From NCBI RefSeq assembly GCF_014643375.1, contig NZ_BMJJ01000014.1, positions 1-64,000 of the forward strand: 64,000 bases of DNA, in the 5' to 3' direction. Positions 18,211 through 26,940 of this stretch are shown in pieces. The notes under the pieces are model-generated. The model searched no databases, was not told where the DNA came from, and saw nothing but the letters and a program-made list of their open reading frames with translations. Both the position numbers and the translations under genes were made by a program. Origin of the DNA: Aureimonas glaciei. Lineage in GTDB: Bacteria > Pseudomonadota > Alphaproteobacteria > Rhizobiales > Rhizobiaceae. Numbering within the stretch: the stretch's first letter is position 1; every line of letters begins with the position of its first letter.

Positions 18211-18909
18211 GTGGCGGGAATTGACCGGACACTTGTCAGATCACTCACCCTGTTCAACAAGACGAGCGACGCCGACCTGGACGCGCTGCTGAGCTCTGCC
18301 GCATCCCGCCGAGTTCCGCGGGGAGAAGCGGTATTCGAGCAGGGTGCCCCGGCGACACACTTCTACCTGCTTCTGCACGGTCGCCTGAAGGTGATGCAGG
18401 TCACGGCCGACGGCCAGCAGATCATCGTTCGCGTAGTGCATCCCGGCGATCTGTTCGGCTTCGCAAGAGCTCTACAGCGCATCGACTACCCCGGCACAGC
18501 GATCGCGGCCGCCGAAAGCATCGTGCTCGTCTGGCCCACTGACATGTGGGCAGTTTTCCTCGAGCAGAATCCGGCATTGGCAATCGGTGCCATGCAGACG
18601 ATTGGGCAGCGGCTCGAAGAAGCCCATACGCGCATCCGGGAAATGTCGACCGAAGAGGTCGAGCGACGCGTCGCGCATGCCGTCCTGAGGCTCATCAAGC
18701 AGGCGGGCAAGACGGAGAAGAACGGCATCCGCATCGATTTCCAGATCTCCCGCCAAGACATTGCCGAAATGACCGGAACGACGCTGCACACGGTTTCGCG
18801 CATTCTCAGTGCCTGGGAGGGGAAAGGGCTGGTGGAGGGGGGGCGGCAGAAATTGCTAGTCCTGGATCCTGAAGGGCTATCGCGATTGGCGGAGGGCTAT
18901 CGGGACTAA
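18211..18909 (+). CDS. nnrR: NnrR/Dnr-type Crp/Fnr regulator
   Basis: 232 residues. A cyclic-nucleotide-binding-like beta barrel (about residues 10-120, containing GRLKVMQVTADGQQIIVRVV and GDLFGF) is joined by a dimer helix to a Crp-type HTH with ISRQDIAEMTGTTLHTVSRI (about 178-197), the recognition helix typical of NnrR/Dnr. There are no N-terminal cysteines for a 4Fe-4S cluster, so it is not an oxygen-sensing Fnr. The start is GTG at 18211 with AGGA upstream. Known NnrR proteins activate nir, nor and nnrS genes in response to NO. Its divergence from nnrS and the boxes nearby support the name. Confidence 0.75.
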   Translation: MAGIDRTLVRSLTLFNKTSDADLDALLSSAASRRVPRGEAVFEQGAPATHFYLLLHGRLKVMQVTADGQQIIVRVVHPGDLFGFARALQRIDYPGTAIAAAESIVLVWPTDMWAVFLEQNPALAIGAMQTIGQRLEEAHTRIREMSTEEVERRVAHAVLRLIKQAGKTEKNGIRIDFQISRQDIAEMTGTTLHTVSRILSAWEGKGLVEGGRQKLLVLDPEGLSRLAEGYRD

Positions 18910-18941
18910 CAGATTGAGCATGTGGATGAAAAAGCGGATCC

Positions 18942-18955
18942 TTGCGTTTTCTCAA
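18942..18955. promoter_or_regulatory. NnrR-type box upstream of pseudoazurin
   Basis: TTGCGTTTTCTCAA, inside the perfect inverted repeat CCTTG-N8-CAAGG (18940-18957), is centred about 80 bases upstream of the pseudoazurin start. Half-sites TTGCG and CAA agree with the other boxes in this window. Confidence 0.5.
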
Positions 18956-19028
18956 GGACCGGCGCGGCTACCACGCCTATCTCTCTGGCGACGATCGGAC
19001 AGGATGTCTGTCCCCAAGGAGAATGAAA

Positions 19029-19466
19029 ATGGCCATCGCTTCAAAATTTCTCACGAGTCTAGCGCTGCTTGCATGCCTGACCGCCCCTGCTCTCGCCGCC
19101 GATCTTGAAGTCCATATGCTGAACAAGGGCGCCGACGGCATCATGGTCTTCGAGCCGGTGCTGACCAAGGTCAGTGCGGGTGACACCGTAACCTTCATTC
19201 CGACCGACAAGAGCCACAATGCGGAAAGCGTGAAGGACATGTTTCCGGACGGCGCCGAGGCGTTCAAGGGTAAAGTCAACGAGGCGATCAAGGTGACGTT
19301 CACCGTGCCGGGCACCTACGTCGTCAAGTGCACTCCGCATTACTCGATGGGCATGGCCGCGGTCATCGTCGTCGGCGATCCGGCCGTCAATCTCGAAGAG
19401 ATTAAGTCAGCGAAATACCCGAAGAAAGCAAGCGAACGGGTCCTTGGGGCTCTTTCAGCGCTGTAG
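19029..19466 (+). CDS. Pseudoazurin
   Basis: 145 residues: signal peptide ([20 protein letters not shown] followed by ALAADLE) and a type 1 blue-copper domain. The copper ligands are visible as His in DKSHNAES and Cys-His-Met in [11 protein letters not shown]. Pseudoazurin is the periplasmic electron carrier that donates to copper nitrite reductase and to nitrous oxide reductase. ATGs occur at 19023 and 19029; the second has the better distance to AAGGAGA. It lies downstream of nnrR and has its own NnrR-type box. A terminator-like hairpin follows. Confidence 0.93.
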   Translation: MAIASKFLTSLALLACLTAPALAADLEVHMLNKGADGIMVFEPVLTKVSAGDTVTFIPTDKSHNAESVKDMFPDGAEAFKGKVNEAIKVTFTVPGTYVVKCTPHYSMGMAAVIVVGDPAVNLEEIKSAKYPKKASERVLGALSAL

Positions 19467-19494
19467 TAGTTCCACCGTACCTGAAATTGCCTTA

Positions 19495-19517
19495 CGTCCC
19501 CGCTCTGGGGGCGTTTT
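19495..19517 (+). terminator. Rho-independent terminator after pseudoazurin
   Basis: CGTCCCC (19495-19501) pairs with GGGGGCG (19507-19513, one G-T pair) and is followed directly by TTTT. Confidence 0.7.
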
Positions 19518-20246
19518 GCGTTCGCCAAACATCGTCTCGTGACTTGTGACAACGGCTAAATCAAAGCGGAACCGCAACGGGCGCAGGCGCAACACGGACA
19601 TGCACCTCCGCTGATCTGCCCGCGTATTCTCGACGCCTTGGCTCCCCACATCGCCGCTTCCCTCCTGTCTATACGATGACCGCGAGCCCTCCTCGGAGGT
19701 AATGGACGCGGGGCGAGGCCCCGTCCGGTGCGGTGGAATTCATGCGTAACGATACGTCCGCCGACCTACGTGCGCGGTCGAGCACCGGCTTGACCGTAAC
19801 ACAGCCCGCGGGGAGCCCCGATCCCGTCCGGAGCAACGAGAAGGGTGCCCTGGATCTCGGTGCCGTGCGAGCTCGACGAATCGAGGGCGTGTCGGCAGCT
19901 CGGTGCATGGACGTCACCTCCTCGATCCGCGAAAAGCCCGCCGACGCCGGAGGCTCGCGAGAGGAAATCGTCCCGGCCCCCCTGCGACCTCAGCGCGGCC
20001 GGCCTCTGTTGGCCGAACAGGTAGGGATCGGCCCGACGACGCTGACGGACGACCGCCGGAAACTCGAGGAGAAGAACCTGTACACGAGGTTCAACATCGT
20101 CATCGCACTTCTTCCACACCCTTGTAAGCGAGCGCTTCGTCACCCTGTGTACGCCACCTGCGACCAAGCGCGGCGGTACCTGTTCGAGCAGGCAACCAAG
20201 ACGGACGATCTGGGCACGCCCTCGCCCTCGACAACCTTATGGCCCT
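19518..20246. other. Intergenic stretch, no recognised gene
   Basis: About 730 bases. Overlapping frames of 130-180 codons exist on both strands (19733-20275 plus, 19766-20167 minus), but neither has recognisable domains, a clear start signal or a hydrophobic pattern. They look like chance frames in high-GC DNA or a decayed gene. Confidence 0.45.
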
Positions 20247-21815
20247 TCAATCGCCCTCGCCGTCCTCACCGGTGAACAGCGTCATCCTGAAAATCGTGCC
20301 GCCACCTTCCACCGGCTCTGCCCATAGGCTGCCGCCATGCGCTTCTACGATGGTTCGGGAGATGGAGAGGCCGACTCCCAAACCCCGTTTTTTGGAAGTG
20401 ACAAAAGGCTGAAAGAGCCTCGGAACGACATCCGACGCGATGCCCGTTCCCGTGTCGGCTACCGCAACCTCAATGGTCTCTCGGTCGACGCGGCGGGTTT
20501 CAATTGTCAGCCGCCGAATCGCCGATCCCTGCATTGCCTCGATGGCGTTCCGAACGAGGTTCAGGAGTACCTGCTGGATCTGGACCCTGTCCACCAACAC
20601 CACGTCGACTTCCGAATTGAACGAGTACCGGACCTCAACGCCGCTCTCTCCAGCTCCAACGAGCCCCAGCGCGCAAGCTTCACGGATCAACTCTCCGAGC
20701 TTCTCAGTTTGCCTCTCGGTCTCGCCTCGAGCGACGAACTCCCGCAGACGGCGGATGATCTCACCACCGCGCAAGACCTGCTTGCTAGCCTTTTCGATCG
20801 CGTCGCGAACTATGGCAAGATGCTCGGGTGAGCCGTCAGCCAAAAGGCGTCGCGCGCCGCTGAGGTAGTTGGCGGCCGCGGTCAGCGGCTGGTTCAACTC
20901 GTGGGCTAGGGTCGTCGCCATCTCGCCCAACGCAGTCAGGCGCGACATGTGGATGAGCTCGTCCTGCAACTGCCCGAGCCTTCTCTGTGCCTCGTCGTGC
21001 TCGGTCATGTCCCGGATGAAGCCGGTGAAGAACCGTTTTCCCCCAGCATGCAGTTCACCCACAGTGAGTTGCATCGGGAAGATCGAACCGTCCCGCCTGC
21101 GGCCCTCGACCTTCCGGCCGATGCCGATGATGTGCCGCTCCCCCGAACTTAAGAAGTGGCCAATGTTGCCGTCGCGTTGCTGGCTGTAGGATTCCGGCAG
21201 GATACTGCCGACGTTCATGCCGACGGCATCGGTGGCGGTATAGCCAAAAAGCTGTTCGGCGGTGGCGCTAAACGACTCGATGAAGCCATGCTCGTCAATC
21301 AGGACCATGGCTTCCGGTACTGTCGCGAGGACGGACCGCAAACGGGCCTCGCTTTCCTCAAGCTTCGCCTGCGCGTCCATGGTGGCGGTGACGTCACGCG
21401 CAACCTTCGCTGCTCCGACCAAGCAGCCGGCCCGGTCATAAACAGGAGAGTCGGAGAGCGAAACATCAATGAGGCTCCCGTCCTTGCGTTGTCGCTTGGC
21501 CACGTAGAGTTCGACACTGTCTCCGATAGCGATCCGGTCCAGGATCGTCTGCGGCTCGCCTTTCATCCCGGTCGGGAACAGCATCGAGATGTGCCTGCCG
21601 ATCGCCTCCGCAGCCGAGTAACCGAAAATCCTCTCCGCTCCGCGGTTCCAGTCGGTGACCGTCCCGTCAAGCGTCTCCCCGATTATTGCGTCACCGATGG
21701 ACTGGGCTATCATGCTCCAGCGATCCGCGTCTTGCCGAGGAGCGGCTCCAGTGGTTCCGAAGCCGACTTCCCGAGCCTCTTCGCGCGCCTCGTCGGGGTC
21801 CGGCGGCTCACTCAC
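20247..21815 (-). CDS. FixL-like PAS-PAS histidine kinase without the heme His
   Basis: 522 residues: PAS 1 (about 35-150), a second PAS very close to the FixL heme domain (about 158-275), HisKA with phosphorylated H305 in TLAHELNQPL, and HATPase (N box NLVRNAIEAM, G boxes DTGTGIA and GLGVGLSIS). Against Bradyrhizobium FixL from memory, LPESYSQQRDGNIGHF aligns with LPEPDRSRHDSYISRY, so the proximal heme ligand His200 is Arg (R214) here. FixL R206 corresponds to H220, while H214 and R220 correspond to H228 and R234. The fold and signalling parts are kept but heme binding in the usual way is unlikely. No fixJ is adjacent; a short receiver gene is divergent. Confidence 0.85.
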   Translation of the reverse strand: MSEPPDPDEAREEAREVGFGTTGAAPRQDADRWSMIAQSIGDAIIGETLDGTVTDWNRGAERIFGYSAAEAIGRHISMLFPTGMKGEPQTILDRIAIGDSVELYVAKRQRKDGSLIDVSLSDSPVYDRAGCLVGAAKVARDVTATMDAQAKLEESEARLRSVLATVPEAMVLIDEHGFIESFSATAEQLFGYTATDAVGMNVGSILPESYSQQRDGNIGHFLSSGERHIIGIGRKVEGRRRDGSIFPMQLTVGELHAGGKRFFTGFIRDMTEHDEAQRRLGQLQDELIHMSRLTALGEMATTLAHELNQPLTAAANYLSGARRLLADGSPEHLAIVRDAIEKASKQVLRGGEIIRRLREFVARGETERQTEKLGELIREACALGLVGAGESGVEVRYSFNSEVDVVLVDRVQIQQVLLNLVRNAIEAMQGSAIRRLTIETRRVDRETIEVAVADTGTGIASDVVPRLFQPFVTSKKRGLGVGLSISRTIVEAHGGSLWAEPVEGGGTIFRMTLFTGEDGEGD

Positions 21816-21892
21816 TCGTCTAGCTCCCAGGTGGCAGGAAACTGGGCCAGCACGGCGGTGCGCGGCCCTGTCTGTGTAGCCGGCATTCGGCG

Positions 21893-22225
21893 ATGGGCAT
21901 GAAGCTTCGCGATCTACAATCCGTCGCGTCTGTGGACGCTAGGGCATGGGTGGCCGGGGAGCAAGACGCGAACATGGACATGCTGGACGATCTCAGATGT
22001 CGCCACGTGACGTCCGCCGGCACGGTCGAGAAGGCGCTGCTCGAGATCGAGACACGAACCTTCGACGGCGCGATGCTCGACGTGAACCTTCAGCGCTTCG
22101 ATAGCTGCGACGTCGCGGACTCGCTGGTGAGCCACGGAGTGCCCTTCATCTACTCGACGGGGAACTGCTACCGAGAGACGAGGGACGGCTTCTACGTGTC
22201 AAACGGCGTTCAAATCTGGGTCTGA
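21893..22225 (+). CDS. Short receiver-domain protein
   Basis: 110 residues. The text LDDLRCRHVTSAGTVEKALL, TFDGAMLDVNL and VADSLVSHGVPFIYSTGN matches the middle and end of a single-domain response regulator, with the phospho-acceptor aspartate in MLDVNL. The first strand and its acidic Mg2+-binding pair, normally LxVEDE, are not recognisable: the N-terminus reads LRDLQSVASVDARAWV instead. It is either an N-terminally altered receiver or a decaying gene. It is divergent from the FixL-like kinase and 78 bases from it, so it could be its partner or a phosphate sink. Confidence 0.6.
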   Translation: MGMKLRDLQSVASVDARAWVAGEQDANMDMLDDLRCRHVTSAGTVEKALLEIETRTFDGAMLDVNLQRFDSCDVADSLVSHGVPFIYSTGNCYRETRDGFYVSNGVQIWV

Positions 22226-22562
22226 CTCACATCTGATGCAGTTTGGCTGCGGGAATGACGGTTTCCGTTTGGGGGATCGCTGCCATGTCGTGCCGCCTTT
22301 CGCTCTCTTCCGTGGTCCCGGCGGTGCGGCGCGACAATCAGGATGGGAAAGGGCGACAATCAAGATGAGAAGCAGCCGCCGTTGTCGTGACGGAGGGAGG
22401 GCGTAGCCCGAACGAAGTCACGACAACGGCGGGCGGGTATTTGATGCCCCTCTGGCGATCGCGGTCGGCATGGCCTGCGGTGTGTTCTTCTCGATCGAGA
22501 GGACCCCGCGTGCCCGGCTGCCACATCACCGATCACCAGATGAGGCTCTACATGAAGTTCCG
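22226..22562. other. Non-coding spacer with IS-end-like repeats
   Basis: No gene is seen. The segment holds two direct repeats and a long stem-loop, described in the next entry, between the receiver gene and the end of the GGDEF-EAL gene. Confidence 0.5.
22331..22432. repeat. Solo IS-type end: direct repeats plus 16-bp stem
   Basis: GCGACAATCAGGATGGGAA (22331-22349) is repeated as GCGACAATCAAGATGAGAA (22353-22371). Immediately after, CCGCCGTTGTCGTGAC (22376-22391) pairs perfectly with its reverse complement at 22417-22432 around a 25-base loop. Repeats of this kind occur at IS21-type ends, but no transposase is adjacent, so this may be a solo end or a remnant. Confidence 0.5.
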
Positions 22563-25500
22563 TCAGACAGATTCCGCGACCGTGGCTGTCCCTATGTCAG
22601 GAATCGAGGTGGACGGCACCTTTGATGGGCGTCCGACGAGGTACCCTTGCACTTGCGCCCAACCGTTTGCCCGCAGCCACTCGAGCTGCTCCATAGTCTC
22701 AACACCCTCAGCCGTCGTGACCATCGACAGCGCCCGACCCATCTCTCCCGTTGCCCGGATGATCGCCTCCGAGGACACGGAACGCCCGATGTCGCTAACG
22801 AAACAGCGGTCGAGCTTCAGCTTGTCGAACGGGAAGAGGCGCAGGTACGAGAGTGAGGAGAACCCGGTTCCGAAGTCGTCAAGTACGATTCGGACGCCGA
22901 GTTTCTTCAAGGCGTGCAGGATGGCCATGTTGTGCTCGCTGTCGTGAAGAAGCACCGATTCGGTGATCTCCAACTCGAGGCGGTGAGGCAAGAGCCCGGA
23001 ACGGTTCAATGCGCCCGCCACCATTAGCGGGAGACTGTCGCTTCGGAACTGGACGGCCGACACGTTGACGGCAACCGAGGAGGCCTCCGGCCACCCCGCC
23101 GCCTCCTGGCACGCCGTCTCCAATACCCAGTTCCCGATGGGCACGATGAGGCCCTTCTCCTCGGCGATCGGGATGAACTCCGCCGGAGACACTGTGCCCC
23201 TGTCCTCATGGTCCCAGCGCAGCAAGGCCTCGAAACCACTCACGCGGTTGGACCCGAGATCCAGGAGCGGCTGGTAGACGAGGTGCAGCTCTCCCCGTTC
23301 CAGTGCCAGACCGAGGTCGTGCTTTATCGCCTGCCGGAACCGGATTCGCTCCAGCATCGCCTCCTCGAACAGGCATACGGAACCGCCGCCAACTGCTTTC
23401 GCGCGGTATAACGCAATGTCAGAGGCTTTGAAGAGCTCGTCCGCGGAGTTGCACCCGGCCGCCGCGATCGAGACTCCGACGCTCGCGCTGATGCGGATCA
23501 CTTGACCATCGATGTCGAAAGGAGGTTCCAGGCAGGCGACCATGCGCTCGCCCAGCGCCAACACCGCTTCCGCATCTTGTGCCGTCATGGCGACGGCGAA
23601 TTCATCGCCCCCGAGACGGGCGAGATGGCCGGCGTCGCCCACTGTCTCGCGGAGACGCGCTGCGACTCTTTGCAGGATGACGTCGCCGACCGGATGCCCC
23701 AAGGTGTCGTTGACCTCCTTGAAAAGGTCGAGGTCGAGCAGGAGGACGGCGAGCCCGTGGTTTTGCCGGGCGAGAGCATCCTCCAGCACGCCGCTGAAGC
23801 TCAGGCGGTTCGACAGGCCCGTCAGCGGATCATGATGGGCAAGATGGACAATCTCCTCCCGAGCCTGGCGCGCCTCGGTGATGTCCCGGAAGAAAAGCGA
23901 TATGCCACCGTTCCCATTCGGAAAGGCATGGATCTCCAGCCAGATGCCAGCCCGGCTTGCGAACATCTCGAACTTCGCCGCCTCGCCGCGCTGGAGGACA
24001 GCCTCAAACCGTTGGTTCGCAGCGAGGTACTCGGGATAGGCATCCCACAGGCAGCCTCCGACTTCGAGCGTGCTCGTCCCGCCCACGAAAGCCTTGGCCT
24101 GGGGGTTCATGTAGGTGACGTGGAAGTTCCGGTCGACCACGATCACGTTGTCGGTCGTGCTCTCCAGCACCTCTGCGAGCTGGGCGCGGGCGGCCTCCAC
24201 CTCCAGCCGCATCCGTTCTTGATCGGAGACGTCGCGGGAGATCGCCAGGATATGAGTGGTCTTCCCATCGGCATCACGAACCGGATCGACCGAAACATCC
24301 CACCATGCATCCGCCCCGTCCCGTTCCGGACAATGGCAGGAGAAGCGATGTCCCACACCCGCGCGAGCGCTAGCGATTGCTTGCTCTACTACGACCCGAT
24401 GGGATTTCGGCCAGCCGTTGGCCCAGTGACGACCCAGGACCCGGGTTGCCACTTCCGGACCTAGCCTCTGCCTCGCCTGCCAACCGAGGGAGCGCACGCG
24501 TCCCTCGAGGTCCAGAACCGCGACGAAGTCCGGGCTGCCGTCGAGCACGCTGCGCGCGAAAGCCACGCTTTGACGCAACGTCTCTTCCGCGAGTTTCCGA
24601 TCATGGATGTTTTCGAGCGAACCGTACCAGCGTTTCACCGAGCCGTCAGGTGCAAGCCGGGGCGCGGCGTAGGCGCGAAACCAGCGAAACGAACCCGAAA
24701 GGAGCCTGACGCGGTATTCAGTGTCGAGGGGTGTGCGCTCCTTCAGCGCGTGCACCCACTTCTCGGTCGTTGGCGCGAGATCGTCGGGATGAAGAGCGTC
24801 ACGCCATCCATGGCCAAGGGTTGCAGCCTGCGTCATTCCGGTGAGTTCGACCCAGCGCGGCCCCGCTTCGGTGATCAGCCCGTCGCCGTCTGCGATCCAA
24901 GGGATCTGGGGGCTGAGCTCGACGGCGTGGCGATGGTGGTCCTCGCTGTCGCGGAGCGCGGCCTCTATGGCCTTTGACTCAGAGACGTCGCATAGAATGC
25001 CGACCATTCGCGAAAGACGCCCCGCGACGTTCTGGATCGGGCCGCCTCTGCTCGACAGGTGACGAACGCGGCCGCGAGCATCGATCACCCGGATTTCGTG
25101 CGAGAACGGCCGACCTTCGCTGACAGCGAGAAGCCCGTCCTCGAGCAAGTGAAGATCCTCCGGAATGACGCTCCGCCGGAACAGCTCCGCCGGATCGTGC
25201 CCGGCATCCGGTTCGGCACCGAGAAGGCGGTACATTCCATCAGACCAGGTTAGAAGCCCGTTCGCGCGATCGACTTCCCAGCTTCCTGACGTGCTGATGG
25301 TTTCAGCATGGGAGAGAAGCGTCCGCTGCTTCAGCAGTTCGTCTTCCCTGTCCGCCGTTCGGGTGTTGATCTGCTTCAACTCCTCGCGCTCCGCCACCGC
25401 CTGCACGTCCGCACGATGACGCCGCAACTCCGCCATGGCCGCTTCCGCGAGCCGGAGGAGGATTCCTACCCGGTCCTGCGAGAATTCGCGTGGAATGGTG

Positions 25501-25910
25501 TCGGCGACGCAGAGCGCGCCCAGTCGTACGCCCGGCGCGGCAAGGAGCGGCGCGCCAGCGTAGAAACGGATGCGGGGATCGCCTGCCACAAGCGGACTCG
25601 AGGAAAAGCGCTCGTCCTTCAGTGTGTCCGGAACAACCAAAACCTCGTCGCTGCGGATGGCGTGGTCACACAGCGTTTCCCGACGCGGCAGCGCATCAAG
25701 GCTGACGCCGCATTGTGCCTTCGGCCATTGCGTATCCCGGTCGAGGATCGAGATGTAGGCGAACGGTACCGCGAAGACGTGCCGGGCAAGATCGCAGATA
25801 CGGTCGAGGGACGCGGACGGCCCGATGTCAGCGATACCTAGCGCCTCAAGCTCGGCGAGGCGCTGCTCTTCTGTGATGTCGCGCGTGTTCGGGTGAAGCA
25901 TGACTTCCAT
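22563..25910 (-). CDS. GAF-PAS-GGDEF-EAL cyclic-di-GMP protein
   Basis: 1115 residues, no membrane segments. Order: GAF (about 20-170, FAVPFAYISILDRDTQWPKA), four PAS/PAC units (about 205-315, 325-445, 455-570, 580-690), GGDEF (motif LARLGGDEFAVAM near 768) and EAL (FEALLRWDHE near 893, ITESVLL, LDDFGTGFSSLSYL, EGVETMEQ). The GGDEF signature is intact, but the RxxD inhibitory site five residues before it reads GDAG, so product inhibition is probably lost. The EAL catalytic motifs are complete, so a phosphodiesterase, possibly GTP-stimulated, is likely. Convergent with the receiver gene; no partner is obvious. Confidence 0.9.
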   Translation of the reverse strand: MEVMLHPNTRDITEEQRLAELEALGIADIGPSASLDRICDLARHVFAVPFAYISILDRDTQWPKAQCGVSLDALPRRETLCDHAIRSDEVLVVPDTLKDERFSSSPLVAGDPRIRFYAGAPLLAAPGVRLGALCVADTIPREFSQDRVGILLRLAEAAMAELRRHRADVQAVAEREELKQINTRTADREDELLKQRTLLSHAETISTSGSWEVDRANGLLTWSDGMYRLLGAEPDAGHDPAELFRRSVIPEDLHLLEDGLLAVSEGRPFSHEIRVIDARGRVRHLSSRGGPIQNVAGRLSRMVGILCDVSESKAIEAALRDSEDHHRHAVELSPQIPWIADGDGLITEAGPRWVELTGMTQAATLGHGWRDALHPDDLAPTTEKWVHALKERTPLDTEYRVRLLSGSFRWFRAYAAPRLAPDGSVKRWYGSLENIHDRKLAEETLRQSVAFARSVLDGSPDFVAVLDLEGRVRSLGWQARQRLGPEVATRVLGRHWANGWPKSHRVVVEQAIASARAGVGHRFSCHCPERDGADAWWDVSVDPVRDADGKTTHILAISRDVSDQERMRLEVEAARAQLAEVLESTTDNVIVVDRNFHVTYMNPQAKAFVGGTSTLEVGGCLWDAYPEYLAANQRFEAVLQRGEAAKFEMFASRAGIWLEIHAFPNGNGGISLFFRDITEARQAREEIVHLAHHDPLTGLSNRLSFSGVLEDALARQNHGLAVLLLDLDLFKEVNDTLGHPVGDVILQRVAARLRETVGDAGHLARLGGDEFAVAMTAQDAEAVLALGERMVACLEPPFDIDGQVIRISASVGVSIAAAGCNSADELFKASDIALYRAKAVGGGSVCLFEEAMLERIRFRQAIKHDLGLALERGELHLVYQPLLDLGSNRVSGFEALLRWDHEDRGTVSPAEFIPIAEEKGLIVPIGNWVLETACQEAAGWPEASSVAVNVSAVQFRSDSLPLMVAGALNRSGLLPHRLELEITESVLLHDSEHNMAILHALKKLGVRIVLDDFGTGFSSLSYLRLFPFDKLKLDRCFVSDIGRSVSSEAIIRATGEMGRALSMVTTAEGVETMEQLEWLRANGWAQVQGYLVGRPSKVPSTSIPDIGTATVAESV

Positions 25911-26019
25911 TTCCGCTGGACGTCAGGATGACAGATACTCGCTAAAATAGCGTTACAAGAGCGTCAAGGGGACCGCGCGAGGGCCGTTCGATGCCAACTC
26001 GGCCGCACTTGGCCGCTTG

Positions 26020-26475
26020 TTTCAGGCGGCTGATCTGATCCTCGACTGGGCTGGTCGTCCAGGGTGTTTCGATGGACGCGATACCTGCGTTCTCGTCGCG
26101 CCGCAGGTTTGCCACGTCCCGGCCGGCTGGACCGGGTGATCATGATGTCCCACGCGGACGCGGCGGCGCGTGTGGGAATCCTTCGGCACCACTTGGGAGG
26201 CGAATGTCGGCGGAGGACCTCGGTCCGGTGTCGGAGCGGATGGAGGGCGCGACCGGTGCCGACATCGAGCTGCTCGTACAGGATGCCCGGCGGCCCGCGG
26301 CGGAGGCGCGAATCCATGAGCGTAGCGGACCTTGAGAAGGACCCACCCGAAACCCGGCAATCAGACGCCCTCTCCCGTCGCGTCTGCGTCCACGAGGCGT
26401 CGCACCTCGTCGGCACCAAGCTCGGTCCGGAAGCCCGCAGTGTCTACTGCGTCGCAGTCGCCTTGTCGCCATAAT
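26020..26475 (+). pseudogene. FtsH-like AAA/M41 protease remnant
   Basis: Pieces of an AAA+ domain end and M41 protease start are spread over frames. RPGRLDRVIMMSHADAAARV and GILRHHLGG (second region of homology) lie in one frame, LGPVSERMEGATGADIELLV and QDARR in another. Then KDPPETRQSDALSRRVCVHE followed by ASHLVG, with the HEASH zinc motif resembling HEAGH, is back in the first. Walker A and most of the protease are missing. A fragment of an FtsH-like gene with at least two frameshifts. Confidence 0.65.
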
Positions 26476-26553
26476 CGTTCCGGCGAGATCCCAAGTTTCC
26501 TTGGAACACAAGATGGGAGAGTCGTTAGATCATCCGGCGCCTCCAGAGAGAAG

Positions 26554-26784
26554 CTACCGGTCGGCTGCAGCCATCAGCTTCTTGATATGGGAAGCAAAGG
26601 CCCATGTCGCAGGGACGCCCAAAACCGCACCGCCAAGGACGGACTGTACGGGCGTCAGAACGGGCCAGCCAACCCAGGATCCGATCAGCGAGGCAAAGAA
26701 CAGATTGACGGCCATCGCCCCGGCTCCGAACGGGTAGAGGATCAGCGCCAACCGCAACAACGTCATCGGCGGCTGACGAGCCAT
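26554..26784 (-). CDS. Small membrane protein at the end of the nor operon
   Basis: 76 residues, MARQPPMTLLRLALILYPFG, with two hydrophobic segments (about 8-33 and 38-62) and a basic C-terminus (SHIKKLMAAADR). No family is recognised. It overlaps the preceding 58-residue ORF by 22 bases and is last in the leftward norCBQD series, a position where denitrifiers often carry small accessory genes such as norE or norF. It lacks visible similarity to NorE, so I leave it unnamed. Confidence 0.65.
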   Translation of the reverse strand: MARQPPMTLLRLALILYPFGAGAMAVNLFFASLIGSWVGWPVLTPVQSVLGGAVLGVPATWAFASHIKKLMAAADR

Positions 26785-26939
26785 TGCACCGCGACCAGCG
26801 AGACGAGCATCAGGATCGAGGCGACCAAGTAGGAGAGTTCGGCCTCAGCCGTCTGTGGCTGGGGAACTGGGCGCTGGAAGGCCTCGGCCACGGCAACGGC
26901 TGGTGTGAACAAAAAAGCGAGGCAGAGGGGAAGGCGCAT
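26763..26939 (-). CDS. 58-residue signal-anchored ORF after norD
   Basis: Starts at an ATG one base after the norD stop codon. It begins MRLPLCLAFLFTPAVAVAEA, a plausible signal peptide, then a short proline-rich stretch (FQRPVPQPQT) and one membrane helix (ELSYLVASILMLVSLVAVQW) ending in LVSRR. One helix with a cleavable or uncleaved signal suggests a tiny inner-membrane subunit. Tight coupling to norD and to the next ORF supports translation. No family is recognised. Confidence 0.6.
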   Translation of the reverse strand: MRLPLCLAFLFTPAVAVAEAFQRPVPQPQTAEAELSYLVASILMLVSLVAVQWLVSRR

Positions 26940-26940
26940 G

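Noticed and set aside
19733-20275. 180-codon plus-strand frame as a gene
   Set aside because: No domain, no ribosome site, competing antisense frames, and its end runs into the kinase gene.
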